DNA of 64,000 bases from CAVZVZ01 sp963778895 (lineage in GTDB: Bacteria; Actinomycetota; Acidimicrobiia; Acidimicrobiales; Acidimicrobilacustridaceae), in contig CAVZVZ010000005.1 of assembly GCA_963778895.1 (NCBI GenBank), positions 1,922,001 to 1,986,000 on the forward strand. The letters run 5' to 3'. Position numbers and translations under genes: made by a program. Within the stretch, counting starts at the first letter, position 1. Every line of letters begins with the position of its first letter. Below, piece by piece: positions 25,280-34,032 of this stretch. The notes beneath the pieces were generated by a model. It had not been told where the DNA came from. It saw nothing but the letters and a program-made list of their open reading frames with translations, and did no database searches.

Positions 25280-26059
25280 GTGCCAGACCATTCGCTTGAT
25301 CGAATGCGCGACCGATTGCCGGTCAACGAGGGATATGTCGGGGTCGTCGCCGACGCGTACGACACGTGGCTGCCGGTCGACGAGTTGTGGCCCGACGAGA
25401 TCGCCTATCGCGAGGCGTTCGGTGATGTAGAAGGTCCGATCCTGGAACTCGGGTGCGGAACCGGCCGTCCACTGCTTCGTTGGCTGGCCGAGGGTGTCGA
25501 CGTGCAGGGCCTCGACGCTTCAGCTGACATGTTGCGCATCCTGCGGCGTCACGCGGACGAGCGTGGCCTCGAGCCCGTTCTGCACCACGGCGACTTCGCC
25601 CCGCTCGCCGTCGACCAGTCTTTCGGCGCCATCGTGTGCTTGGCCGGATCCTTCATGCTCATCGACGACGTGACACGGGCTCGCGGTGCCTTGGTCAGCT
25701 ACCGAGAGCACTTGCTCCCAGGCGGTCTGCTGGGCCTGTCGCTGGGCAGTGCACCGCCCTCGGATCCCGACTCGTCCTTCGTCTGGCGACTCCGGCGGAC
25801 GGGCACCGACGCAGCCGGAACGACGTACATCGTCCACGAGGCCATCCACACGGGTCGCGATGATCGCGTCACCACGGTCTACGACCGCATCGAGACGTAC
25901 GACCCGTCGGGTCGACTGCTCGACACCTCGATGCGGCGCCATCGGATTCGTTCGTGGGAGCGCAGCGCATTCGAAGCGCTGCTCCTCGATGTCGGATTCG
26001 AGGATGTGCGATCCGTCGGGAACGACAAGGTTTGGGTGTCGTTCGCTCGTAGGCCCTGA
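25280..26059 (+). CDS. class I SAM-dependent methyltransferase
   Basis: A 259-residue protein. Motif I is GPILELGCGTGRPLLRWLAE (about residues 52-71), motif II VQGLDASADMLRILRRHA, and a later strand is GAIVCLAGSFMLIDDVTRAR. The following domain of about 90 residues (TYIVHEAIHTGRDDRVTTVY onwards) resembles small-molecule methyltransferases. The substrate is unknown. Start GTG 25280 gives eight extra residues over ATG 25304; either is possible. It follows the SnoaL remnant by four bases and precedes the tRNA gene. Confidence 0.8.
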   Translation: MPDHSLDRMRDRLPVNEGYVGVVADAYDTWLPVDELWPDEIAYREAFGDVEGPILELGCGTGRPLLRWLAEGVDVQGLDASADMLRILRRHADERGLEPVLHHGDFAPLAVDQSFGAIVCLAGSFMLIDDVTRARGALVSYREHLLPGGLLGLSLGSAPPSDPDSSFVWRLRRTGTDAAGTTYIVHEAIHTGRDDRVTTVYDRIETYDPSGRLLDTSMRRHRIRSWERSAFEALLLDVGFEDVRSVGNDKVWVSFARRP

Positions 26060-26072
26060 GGTGACGCCTAGT

Positions 26073-26156
26073 GCGCGAGGGGGGACTTGAACCCCCACGT
26101 CCTTTCGGACACAGGAACCTGAATCCTGCGCGTCTACCAAATTCCGCCACTCGCGC
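26073..26156 (-). tRNA. tRNA-Leu (anticodon CAG)
   Basis: The minus strand reads GCGCGAG ... CTCGCGC as a seven-pair acceptor stem. The anticodon arm is CAGGA-TTCAGGT-TCCTG with anticodon CAG. A long variable arm (TGTCCGAAAGGACG) fits a class II tRNA such as leucine, and the T arm is GGGGG-TTCAAGT-CCCCC. No 3' CCA is encoded. It sits just upstream of fhaA, as in other Actinomycetota where a tRNA-Leu lies near this cluster. Confidence 0.93.
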
Positions 26157-26207
26157 GTGAGTGAGCAGAGAGAGGCTATCGGACCCGGACCGGCCTGCCG
26201 AGCTGGG

Positions 26208-26213
26208 TATCGT
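26208..26213 (+). promoter_or_regulatory. -10-like box TATCGT of fhaA
   Basis: Eight bases separate the box from GTG 26222. Confidence 0.4.
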
Positions 26214-26221
26214 GGCGGCTC

Positions 26222-26881
26222 GTGGGTCTCAAAGGGTTCGAACGCAAGCTCGAGAACATGGTCGAAGGCGCATTTGCCCGCGTCTTCAAGAGCGGATTGA
26301 GCCCGATCGAGATCGGCCGGCGCCTGACCCGTGAGATGGACGACAACCGGTCGGTCGACGTCCGCGGCCGCACGGCCGTGCCCAACGCCTTCGTGGTCTG
26401 GGTCGATCCCGGCGACCGCGACCGCTTCGCCGAGATCGAGGAGCACCTCTGTCGCGAGCTCGCCGACGCCGCCCGCGAGCATGCTCGGGATGAGGGGTAC
26501 ACGTTCCTCGGCCCCGTCGAGGTCGAGCTCGAGACCGACGACCGCCTCCACACGGGCTCGTTCCGCATCGACGGGCGTCTGCGCGAGGGCCCGAGCGGGG
26601 TGGGTGCGGGCTCGCTGCTGCTCCCGACCAACGATCGCTACGTGCTGGCCGACCACACGGTCACCGTCGGACGCTCGCCCGAATGCGAGATCACCATCGT
26701 CGACAGCAACGTCAGCCGCCGCCACGCCGAGATCCAGCCACGCGGCGACGGTTTCGTGGTCGTCGACCTCGGGTCGACCAACGGAACTCGGGTCAACGGA
26801 GTGCGGGTGGCCGAACGCGAGCTGCAGGACGGCGATGAGCTGGCCTTCGGGAACACCCGAATGCTCTTCCAAGCCTCCTGA
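26222..26881 (+). CDS. fhaA: FhaA-like protein (DUF3662 plus FHA domain)
   Basis: A 219-residue cytoplasmic protein. The N-terminal DUF3662 domain covers GLKGFERKLENMVEGAFARV to about residue 115. A FHA domain covers about 140-218: VTVGRSPECEITIVDSNVSR, HAEIQ and VVDLGSTNGTRVNG, which contain the phosphothreonine-binding Arg, Ser, His and Asn. In mycobacteria FhaA reads threonine phosphorylation by PknB and binds MviN to restrain peptidoglycan synthesis. This version lacks the long, disordered linker of the mycobacterial protein. It is the first gene of the cell-wall cluster that runs to pknB. Confidence 0.92.
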   Translation: MGLKGFERKLENMVEGAFARVFKSGLSPIEIGRRLTREMDDNRSVDVRGRTAVPNAFVVWVDPGDRDRFAEIEEHLCRELADAAREHARDEGYTFLGPVEVELETDDRLHTGSFRIDGRLREGPSGVGAGSLLLPTNDRYVLADHTVTVGRSPECEITIVDSNVSRRHAEIQPRGDGFVVVDLGSTNGTRVNGVRVAERELQDGDELAFGNTRMLFQAS

Positions 26882-26946
26882 CGTCCGACCTGCTGACTTG
26901 TAGGGCCGAGAAAGCCTCGTGGCGAGGTCCGGAGGGCGGGCGCCAG

Positions 26947-26952
26947 TAATCT
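26947..26952 (+). promoter_or_regulatory. -10-like box TAATCT of fhaB
   Basis: Ten bases separate the box from GTG 26963. It may give the rest of the cluster a separate promoter from fhaA. Confidence 0.4.
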
Positions 26953-26962
26953 TTGCGGCCGA

Positions 26963-27439
26963 GTGTCCGAGCAACTGCTCTTCGTCCTCAAGCTCTGCCT
27001 TCTCGCCCTCCTGTACCTCTTCTTCTTCCGAGTGCTGCGGGCGGTCTGGGCCGAGATCAAAGCGCCGGCCCCCGCGGGGCCGGCGACACCTGCGCGCCCC
27101 GCGAAACCGGCCCGGCAGGCGAGGAAAGAGGCCCGCCAGGAGGCCAAGCGACCGGTTCCCCAACTCGTGGTCGTCGAGCCCGCCGACCAGAAGGGTCGGT
27201 CGTACCAGATCGGGAACGAGGTGACGCTCGGTCGCGCGGCAGGCTGCCAGATCACGGTCGACGACACCTTCGTCTCGCAGCTCCACGCCCGTGTGTTCGC
27301 GCGCGATGGTCGCTTCCTCGTCGAGGATCTCGGTTCGACCAACGGCACCTACCTCAATCGCCAGAAGGTCGCCGGTCCCATGGTGATCTCGCCCGGCGAT
27401 CGCCTGCAGGTCGGCAACACGATCCTGGAGCTCCGATGA
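26963..27439 (+). CDS. fhaB: FhaB/FipA-like membrane-anchored FHA protein
   Basis: A 158-residue protein with one N-terminal membrane helix (LLFVLKLCLLALLYLFFF), a basic Ala/Pro linker (KPARQARKEARQEAKR), and a FHA domain with YQIGNEVTLGRAAGCQITVD, FVSQLHARVF and VEDLGSTNGTYLNRQ. The relatives FipA/FhaB bind phosphorylated FtsZ and FtsQ and couple division to kinase signalling. It overlaps pstP by four bases (ATGA at 27436), so the phosphatase is co-translated with it. Confidence 0.92.
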   Translation: MSEQLLFVLKLCLLALLYLFFFRVLRAVWAEIKAPAPAGPATPARPAKPARQARKEARQEAKRPVPQLVVVEPADQKGRSYQIGNEVTLGRAAGCQITVDDTFVSQLHARVFARDGRFLVEDLGSTNGTYLNRQKVAGPMVISPGDRLQVGNTILELR

Positions 27440-28743
27440 CACGCTTCGCCATAGGCGCGGCCACCGACGCCGGGCGGGTGCGACAAGGTCAAGAGGACTT
27501 CCTCCTCGCCGACGAGGACCTCGCGCTCTTCGCGGTGGCGGACGGCATGGGTGGCCACCGCGGTGGTGAGATCGCTTCGCACCTCGCAGTGAAGACGCTC
27601 GACGATCTCGCCAAAGCGCGGCGAGCCATCGAGCCGTTGACCAGCGAGTGGTTCGCGACAGCGGTGCAACAGGCCAACGACGCGCTCGTTCAACGCTCGA
27701 ATGAGGACGCCAGCCTCAAGGGCATGGGCACCACGCTCTGCGCCCTCGCTTTGGTGCAAGGCGACGGCTACGAAGCGCTCGGAGTCGTGAACGTCGGCGA
27801 CTCGCGCCTGTACATCCTCAAGGAGGGTGAGCTCGAGCAGATCACCGAGGACCACAGCCTCGTCGCCACCCTCGAGCGCCAGGGAAGACTCACGCGGGCC
27901 GAGGCCGCCGTCCATCCGCAGCGCAACATCGTCACTCGCGCGCTCGGGATCGACTCGAAGGTCATGGTCGACTCCTGGGAGATCGCCCCCGTAAGGGGCG
28001 ACCGCTACTTGCTCTGCAGTGATGGCCTCTTCAACGAGCTGGATGACAACCGGATCGCCGCCACGCTCCGCAAACTCGTCGACCCTACTGAGGCGGCAAA
28101 TGAACTCGTGCGCCTCGCCAACGAAGCGGGAGGACGCGACAACATCACCTGTGTCGTCGTCGACGTGCTCGGCGACGTCGGTGAACCCGTCACCAGCGAC
28201 GGCCAGCGAATCTTGAGTGCGGTCCACGGCCCGGATCGCGTGTTCGCGGAGATACGCGAGTCCGGCGAACATGCGGCGTTGGTGATCCCCGACGACGAGG
28301 ACGCCGAAGACCAAGTCGTGGCCAAGGTGCACCGCCGCAACGTCATCACGTGGCGGGTCATGGTCTTCGGCCTGGTCTTCGTGTTGATCATCGCGGCCGC
28401 GATCGGAACGATCGTCTACACCGGCACCAACACGTACTACGTCGGCTTCAAAGACGGGAACGTCGCCATCTATCAAGGTCGGCCGGGCGGCGTGCTCTGG
28501 ATCGATCCTCAGCTGCAGGAGCGGACCGCTATCACCCGAGCCGAAGTCCCCGAAGGACTTCTCGGCGAGCTCGACGCCGGCAAGCAGCAGCCTGACCTCG
28601 CCGCCGCGCACCAGTACGTCACCAACATCGAGACGCAGATCGCCACGACACCGACGACGAACACGCCCAACGCCCCGACGTCGCCCTCGGGCTCGACGAC
28701 CGTGTCGACCACGGCGACTTCGACCTCACCGCCGCCAGGTTGA
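27436..28743 (+). CDS. pstP: PP2C-type Ser/Thr phosphatase PstP
   Basis: A 435-residue protein. The PP2C domain is residues 1-235: GQEDFLLAD, ALFAVADGMGGHRGGEIASH, NVGDSRLYIL, CSDGLFNEL and GGRDNITCVVVDVLGD, with the usual metal-binding aspartates. One membrane helix follows (VFGLVFVLIIAAAIGTIVYT) and then an outer domain of about 100 residues with a Thr/Ser/Pro-rich tail. It reverses PknB-type kinases and dephosphorylates penicillin-binding proteins and FHA partners. The outer tail resembles the linker of the kinase at the end of the cluster. Confidence 0.93.
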   Translation: MTRFAIGAATDAGRVRQGQEDFLLADEDLALFAVADGMGGHRGGEIASHLAVKTLDDLAKARRAIEPLTSEWFATAVQQANDALVQRSNEDASLKGMGTTLCALALVQGDGYEALGVVNVGDSRLYILKEGELEQITEDHSLVATLERQGRLTRAEAAVHPQRNIVTRALGIDSKVMVDSWEIAPVRGDRYLLCSDGLFNELDDNRIAATLRKLVDPTEAANELVRLANEAGGRDNITCVVVDVLGDVGEPVTSDGQRILSAVHGPDRVFAEIRESGEHAALVIPDDEDAEDQVVAKVHRRNVITWRVMVFGLVFVLIIAAAIGTIVYTGTNTYYVGFKDGNVAIYQGRPGGVLWIDPQLQERTAITRAEVPEGLLGELDAGKQQPDLAAAHQYVTNIETQIATTPTTNTPNAPTSPSGSTTVSTTATSTSPPPG

Positions 28744-28748
28744 CCGCA

Positions 28749-30062
28749 ATGGCCAACCGCCGCAACACCGAGCTCGGGCTGATCATCCTCGCGGTGATCG
28801 TCACCGGCGGTGCGTACATCCTGGCCGGCTTGGGAGCGACGTCGACCCTGCCGGTCGACATCATCCCGTTCCTGGCGATCGTGCTCGGGCTGATGTTGAC
28901 CGCGCATCTGGCGATGCGTCGGCTCGCACCCGACGCCGATCCGATCCTGCTACCGCTCGCCGCGTTGTTGAACGGCCTGGGCTATGTGGTGATCGCGGGC
29001 TTGAACGAGCGACTGGCCGGTCTTCAAGCGCTGTGGACCGCGGTGGGCATAACCGCGTTCATCCTCACCCTCTTCTTCGTTCGGCGGGTACGCGACCTCC
29101 AGCGGTACAAGTACACCTTTCTCTTCGTCGGTCTCATTCTGCTGATCCTCCCGTTCGTCCCTTCGATCGGCGTCGAGCAGTTCGGGGCTCGCATCTGGGT
29201 GAAGATCGGGCCGGTCAACTTCCAGCCGGGCGAGGCCACCAAGCTCGTGTTGGCCGTCTTCTTCGCCGCGTACCTGGTCGATCGGCGGGAGTTGTTGCGC
29301 ACCAGCACTCGCCGCATCGGCCCGTTCAACGTGCCCGACCCCAAGTACCTCGGGCCGATCTTCATCGTGTGGGGCATATCGCTCGTCGTGATGATCGCTC
29401 AGAAGGACCTGGGCACGTCGCTGCTGTTCTTCGCTCTCTTCGTGGTCATGCTCTGGGTGGCGACCGAGCGCCCGTCCTGGCTCATCGTCGGCGCAGTGCT
29501 GTTCGTGGTCGGCGCCTGGTTCGCCGTCGCGAACTTCGCTCATGTCCAAGAGCGCGTCGACATCTGGCTCGATCCCTGGCGTGACATCGACGGCAACGGC
29601 TACCAGATCGCGCAAGCGGCATTTGCCATGGCGTCGGGCGGACTGACCGGCACCGGTCTCGGCTTGAACAACGTGGGCATACCGCTCGTCGAGAGTGACT
29701 TCATCTTCGCGTCGGTCGCCGAACAACTCGGGTTGCTGGGAGCGACCGTCATCCTCACGACGTTCTTGATGATGATCGGCAGCGGGCTTCGCATCGCAAC
29801 CCGCACCGTGCAGCCGTTCGAGAAGCTGCTGGCGACCGGCCTCACCGCACTGCTCGGCATACAGGCGTTCATCATCATCGGTGGTGTCACGCGCTTGCTA
29901 CCGCTCACGGGTGTGACCTTGCCGTTCGTTTCCTATGGCGGGTCATCACTCGTCGCGAACTACGTCTTGCTCGGGCTGCTCCTCCGAATCTCGGATCAGA
30001 ACTCGCGGCCGCCCGCGCCGCGCGGAACGCCGCGTCGCGAGCCTGCGGAAGTCCAGGCATGA
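28749..30062 (+). CDS. rodA: RodA/FtsW-type SEDS glycosyltransferase
   Basis: A 437-residue polytopic protein of the SEDS family with about ten membrane helices. Typical motifs are LQRYKYTFLFVGLILLILPF, RIWVKIGPVNFQPGEATKLV (the family's PxEx(S/T)K-like region) and VTLPFVSYGGSSLVANYVLL at the end. SEDS proteins polymerise lipid II into glycan strands and need a class B penicillin-binding protein, which is encoded next (pbpA). ATG 28749 lies five bases after the pstP stop; a TTG at 28740 would overlap it. The C-terminal tail is Pro/Arg-rich. FtsW versus RodA cannot be settled from sequence alone, but position favours RodA. Confidence 0.92.
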   Translation: MANRRNTELGLIILAVIVTGGAYILAGLGATSTLPVDIIPFLAIVLGLMLTAHLAMRRLAPDADPILLPLAALLNGLGYVVIAGLNERLAGLQALWTAVGITAFILTLFFVRRVRDLQRYKYTFLFVGLILLILPFVPSIGVEQFGARIWVKIGPVNFQPGEATKLVLAVFFAAYLVDRRELLRTSTRRIGPFNVPDPKYLGPIFIVWGISLVVMIAQKDLGTSLLFFALFVVMLWVATERPSWLIVGAVLFVVGAWFAVANFAHVQERVDIWLDPWRDIDGNGYQIAQAAFAMASGGLTGTGLGLNNVGIPLVESDFIFASVAEQLGLLGATVILTTFLMMIGSGLRIATRTVQPFEKLLATGLTALLGIQAFIIIGGVTRLLPLTGVTLPFVSYGGSSLVANYVLLGLLLRISDQNSRPPAPRGTPRREPAEVQA

Positions 30063-31540
30063 ACAAACAGATTCGCCGTCTCGGTCTCGGTCTCGTCGCG
30101 TGTTACGTCGCGCTCTTCGCCATGCTCAACTGGGTCCAAGTCATCAAGGCCGATGACTACAACAATCATCCGCTCAACACCGCGAAGGTGCGCCAGGAGT
30201 ACAACCGCGAGCGCGGCACGATCACGTCGGCCGACGGTGCGTTGCTCGCCATCTCGGTCGACAACCCCGACACCGGATCGGATCTCAAGCGCATCCGCAG
30301 CTATCCCGAAGGGGATCTCTTCGGACAAGTCACCGGTTTCTTCTCGTTCTGGTACGGGTCGACCGGCGTCGAGCGGCAGTACACCGACGAACTGTCCGGA
30401 CAAACGCTTGGTCAGCAGGTGAGAGGCTTCGCCGACCTGTTCGTCGACCACAAGAACGTGGGCAACGTCACGGTCTCGGTGCGCAAGGACCTGCAACAGG
30501 TCTCCCGGGACGCGCTCGGCACGCAGGAAGGCTCCGTGGTCGCGGTCGACGTCAAGACCGGCGAGATCCTGTCGTTCTGGAGCTACCCGTCGTACGACCC
30601 GAACCTGTTGGCCGGCCTCGACAAGTCAACCGTCGATCGGAACTGGGCGCTGCTCAACCTGGCGGACGGCGCTCCGCTGCGACCGCATCAGTACCAAGAC
30701 CGGTATTTCCCGGGGTCGACCTTCAAGGTCGTCACCGGGTCGACCGGGTTGCAGACCGGCAAGGTCACTCCCGAGCAACCGGTGTATCCCGTCGAACGCA
30801 GCTACACCCCGCCGGGTACGACGCGCCCCATCAACAACTTCGGGGGCAGCTCGTGCGGCGGCGCCTTCTTCAACATCCTGAGGGTGTCGTGCAACACCGC
30901 GTTCGCCCGCATGGGCACCGAGACCATCGGTCCCACCGACATGATCAACGGCGCTGAGGCCTACGGCTTCAACGACGCGCCGCCGATCGATCTGCCCGGA
31001 CCGGCCAAGTCCGTGTTCCCCACGAACTTCACCAATGATCTACCGAAGCTCGCGCAGTCGTCGATCGGGCAGAACGACGTGCAGGCGTCGCCGCTGCAGA
31101 TGGCCCTCGTCGCCGCAGGAGTGGCCAATCAGGGAAAGATCATGAAGCCCCACGTCATGACCGACATCCGGGATTCCAATCTCAACGTGATCACCCGCTT
31201 CGAGCCGAGCGTGTGGAAGACCCCGATCAGCCCGGAGAACGCGGACACGATGAAGCAGGCGATGATCGGCGTCGTCGAGAACGGCACCGGAGCGAGCGCC
31301 CGCATCCCGGGCTACGAAGTGGGGGCCAAGACCGGTACTGCCCAATTGGGCACTACGCCGCCGCGATCGCACCTCTGGATGGTCGCCTTCGGTGGACCGC
31401 CGGGAGACCCGCAGGTCGCCGTGGCCGTGGTGATTCTCGACCAACCGGGCGACCTCGCCGACGCCACCGGCGGAGAGCGCGCAGGACCGATCGTGCGCAA
31501 GGTGCTCGAGGCGGCGCTGAAGGTGAAAAACGGCGGCTGA
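30059..31540 (+). CDS. pbpA: class B penicillin-binding protein PbpA
   Basis: A 493-residue transpeptidase with one N-terminal membrane anchor (LGLGLVACYVALFAML), a linker domain and the catalytic domain. The three active-site motifs are present: SxxK as STFK in YFPGSTFKVVTG, SxN as SCN in LRVSCNTAF, and KTG in VGAKTGTAQLG. It cross-links peptidoglycan stems outside the membrane and is paired with RodA, with which it overlaps by four bases. The short linker and position fit PbpA of the actinobacterial elongation/division machinery. Confidence 0.93.
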   Translation: MNKQIRRLGLGLVACYVALFAMLNWVQVIKADDYNNHPLNTAKVRQEYNRERGTITSADGALLAISVDNPDTGSDLKRIRSYPEGDLFGQVTGFFSFWYGSTGVERQYTDELSGQTLGQQVRGFADLFVDHKNVGNVTVSVRKDLQQVSRDALGTQEGSVVAVDVKTGEILSFWSYPSYDPNLLAGLDKSTVDRNWALLNLADGAPLRPHQYQDRYFPGSTFKVVTGSTGLQTGKVTPEQPVYPVERSYTPPGTTRPINNFGGSSCGGAFFNILRVSCNTAFARMGTETIGPTDMINGAEAYGFNDAPPIDLPGPAKSVFPTNFTNDLPKLAQSSIGQNDVQASPLQMALVAAGVANQGKIMKPHVMTDIRDSNLNVITRFEPSVWKTPISPENADTMKQAMIGVVENGTGASARIPGYEVGAKTGTAQLGTTPPRSHLWMVAFGGPPGDPQVAVAVVILDQPGDLADATGGERAGPIVRKVLEAALKVKNGG

Positions 31541-31560
31541 TGTTGCTGTTTACGAGCGTT

Positions 31561-31566
31561 TAGGCT
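31561..31566 (+). promoter_or_regulatory. -10-like box TAGGCT of pknB
   Basis: Nine bases separate the box from the ATG at 31576. Confidence 0.4.
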
Positions 31567-31575
31567 GAGCGATAC

Positions 31576-33381
31576 ATGTCCGATACACCTCGGCAACCGA
31601 CCGTCTTCAACGATCGCTACGAACTGCACCGCAAGTTGGCCCGTGGTGGCATGGCCGACGTGTACCTGGCGAGAGACCAGCTCCTCGATCGACCGGTCGC
31701 GGTCAAAGTGCTCTTCTCCGAGTACGCCAAGGACGAGACCTTCGTCGAGCGGTTCCGACGCGAAGCGCGGGCCGCGGCGAACCTCAACCACCCGAACATC
31801 GTCGCGATCTACGACTGGGGCCAGCAGTACGGCACCTATTTCATCGTCATGGAGTACGTCGAGGGGCGCACTCTCAGCGAGATCATCCGCACCGAAGGGC
31901 CGCTGCATCCAAACCGCGCCGCCGAGGTCACCGCGGACATAGCCGCCGCGCTCGCTTTCGCGCATCGCAACGGCGTGATCCACCGCGACATCAAGCCTGG
32001 CAACATCCTCATCACCTCGACCGGTCAGGTGAAGGTCGCCGACTTCGGCATCGCCCAGGCCCTCACCGCCGAGGCGACTCAGGCCAACCTCACCCAGGTC
32101 GGCGCGGTCATGGGAACGGCCACCTACTTCTCTCCCGAGCAGGCGCAAGGCAAGCCCGCTGATCCGCGCAGCGATCTGTACTCACTCGGTTGCGTGCTGT
32201 ACGAGATGCTCACCAGCCGACCGCCGTTCAACGGCGAGACGCCGGTGGCGATCGCGTACAAGCACGTGCAAGAACAACCCCCGGCACCGAGCTCGGTCGC
32301 GGCCGGCGTACCCGAAGCACTCGAAGCGATCGATCTCAAGCTGTTGGCCAAAGACCCCGCCGACCGCTATCCGTCGGCCGAGGACCTTCGCACCGATCTG
32401 AGGCGATTCCTCGAAGGGCGCCCGGTCGCCGCGCTCGGCGCGGCGTCGGTCGGCGCGATGGTCGGCGCCGCCGCCGGCACGGGTAACGCCGACGCCACGC
32501 AGGCCTTGCCGGCGACCACGGTCGGGGCGGGAGCCGGAGGCGAGCCACCGACGGGCGCGAACGGCGAAGACGTCGCGCCCGATGGAGCACCGCCGAGCAA
32601 GCGCAGCGGTGCGTTCCTCGCCGTCCTCATCATCTTGCTGCTGATCCTTGCCGGCCTGTTGCTCGTGTTCGGCTTGCAGCTTCGCAAGAGCAGCGACCAG
32701 ATCACGGTGCCCGACGTGACCCAACTGAACGTGCTCGACGCCACGGCCAAGCTCGAGGCGGTCGGCTTCAAGGTCGACGCTCGCTCACAGGCGAACGCCG
32801 ACGTCCCGAAGGACACCGTCATCGAGCAGCGGCCCAGCTCGGGGGTCAAGGCCGACAAGGGTTCCACGGTCACGCTCATCGTCAGCTCCGGCGTCGGCCA
32901 AGTGGCGGTGCCCGACGTGGTGGGCAAGACGCAGCAGGCCGCGGTGTCGTTGATCGAGAACCAGAACTTGGTGCCGGACGTGAAGAGCCAGGCCGACCCG
33001 GCGACGCCGATCGGACAAGTCATCTCGCAGAACCCGCCGGCCAACACCATGGTCGAGAAGGGATCCGCGGTCGAGATCGTCGTCTCCGGCGGTCCGGCCA
33101 AGGTCTCGGTGCCCAGTGTGGCGGGCATGACCGTCGACGATGCGACCAACGCCCTCACCCAAGCGGGCTTCAAGGTGAATCAGAGCAGCGACTCGTCCGC
33201 CGGCGTGCAGAAGGGGAACGTGATCGGCACTCGACCGGCGGCCGGGACCCAGGTCGACGAGGGTTCGACCGTGACGATCATCGTCTCGACCGGTCCGCCG
33301 GCGACCACCACTTCGTCGAGCAGCACCACCAGTTCGTCGACGACGAGCACCAGCTCGACGACGACGACCACCGCCCCCTGA
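31576..33381 (+). CDS. pknB: PASTA-domain Ser/Thr kinase PknB
   Basis: A 601-residue transmembrane kinase. Kinase domain, residues 15-275: ARGGMADVYLARDQ, VAVKVL (Lys), VIHRDIKPGNIL (catalytic loop), VADFGIAQAL (DFG) and the activation loop GTATYFSPEQAQG. A juxtamembrane region of about 80 residues precedes the helix AFLAVLIILLLILAGLLLVF. Outside are three PASTA repeats (starting VPDVTQLN, VPDVVGKT and VPSVAGMT), which bind muropeptides or lipid II, and a Ser/Thr tail. It controls cell-wall growth through FhaA, FhaB and others. No pknA gene lies between pbpA and pknB, unlike in mycobacteria. Confidence 0.94.
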   Translation: MSDTPRQPTVFNDRYELHRKLARGGMADVYLARDQLLDRPVAVKVLFSEYAKDETFVERFRREARAAANLNHPNIVAIYDWGQQYGTYFIVMEYVEGRTLSEIIRTEGPLHPNRAAEVTADIAAALAFAHRNGVIHRDIKPGNILITSTGQVKVADFGIAQALTAEATQANLTQVGAVMGTATYFSPEQAQGKPADPRSDLYSLGCVLYEMLTSRPPFNGETPVAIAYKHVQEQPPAPSSVAAGVPEALEAIDLKLLAKDPADRYPSAEDLRTDLRRFLEGRPVAALGAASVGAMVGAAAGTGNADATQALPATTVGAGAGGEPPTGANGEDVAPDGAPPSKRSGAFLAVLIILLLILAGLLLVFGLQLRKSSDQITVPDVTQLNVLDATAKLEAVGFKVDARSQANADVPKDTVIEQRPSSGVKADKGSTVTLIVSSGVGQVAVPDVVGKTQQAAVSLIENQNLVPDVKSQADPATPIGQVISQNPPANTMVEKGSAVEIVVSGGPAKVSVPSVAGMTVDDATNALTQAGFKVNQSSDSSAGVQKGNVIGTRPAAGTQVDEGSTVTIIVSTGPPATTTSSSSTTSSSTTSTSSTTTTTAP

Positions 33382-33390
33382 GCTGCACCG

Positions 33391-33407
33391 AACCCGTCAG
33401 ACGGGTT
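33391..33407. terminator. hairpin between pknB and trpG
   Basis: AACCCGT (33391-33397), CAG and ACGGGTT (33401-33407) form a seven-pair stem with a three-base loop at the convergent junction. It could end both transcripts, although no strong T-run follows. Confidence 0.45.
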
Positions 33408-33981
33408 GACCGGCGCGGCGCAAGAAGTTGCGCATGAGGTCGTGGCCCGACGCGGTGAGGATCGACTCCGGGTGGAACTGCACGCCTTCGACGTCGAACT
33501 CGCGATGGCGGAGCCCCATCACCGTGCCGTCGTCGGTCTCGGCGGTGATCTCGAGGACGTCGGGCACGGATGCTCGGTCGACGACCAACGAGTGATATCG
33601 GGTCGCCTCGAGCGGGTTCGGCAGACCTTCGAACACGCCGTGGTCGTTGTGGCGGATGAGCGACGTCTTGCCGTGCATCACTTCGGTTGCCCGCACGACG
33701 TCGCCGCCGAACACTTCACCGATGCATTGATGACCGAGACACACGCCGAGTACCGGTCGTAGGCCGGCGAAGTGGGTGATGACCGCGTTCGACAGGCCGG
33801 CGTCCTCCGGGCGGCCGGGCCCGGGGCTGATCAGCACTGCATCCGGGTCGAGTTCGACGATCTGCTCGAGGGTCAACGCATCGCTGCGGTGGACGATCGG
33901 GTCGGCTCCGAGCTCACCCAGGTACTGGACGAGGTTGTAGACAAACGAGTCGTAGTTGTCGAGCACGAGCACGCGAGCCAT
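33397..33981 (-). CDS. trpG: glutamine amidotransferase of anthranilate/aminodeoxychorismate synthase
   Basis: A 194-residue class I glutamine amidotransferase. LVLDNYDSFVYNLVQYLGEL at the start, GPGRPEDAG, the nucleophile Cys in VLGVCLGHQCIGEVFGG, and the His-Glu pair in GVQFHPESILTASG are all present. It supplies ammonia from glutamine to a chorismate-using partner (TrpE or PabB), which is not in the window; TrpG and PabA cannot be distinguished. In mycobacteria a trpG homologue is also a neighbour of pknB. A TACGCT box lies ten bases before the ATG. Confidence 0.9.
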   Translation of the reverse strand: MARVLVLDNYDSFVYNLVQYLGELGADPIVHRSDALTLEQIVELDPDAVLISPGPGRPEDAGLSNAVITHFAGLRPVLGVCLGHQCIGEVFGGDVVRATEVMHGKTSLIRHNDHGVFEGLPNPLEATRYHSLVVDRASVPDVLEITAETDDGTVMGLRHREFDVEGVQFHPESILTASGHDLMRNFLRRAGQPV

Positions 33982-34032
33982 AGAGGGCGGCAGCGTAGCG
34001 GTCAGCCATTCGCCTGTAGGGGGTCGATTTAC

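Noticed and set aside
26911..26927. Small CCTCG/CGAGG hairpin between fhaA and fhaB as a terminator
   Set aside because: A five-pair stem without a T-run in a same-direction gap is too weak to call.
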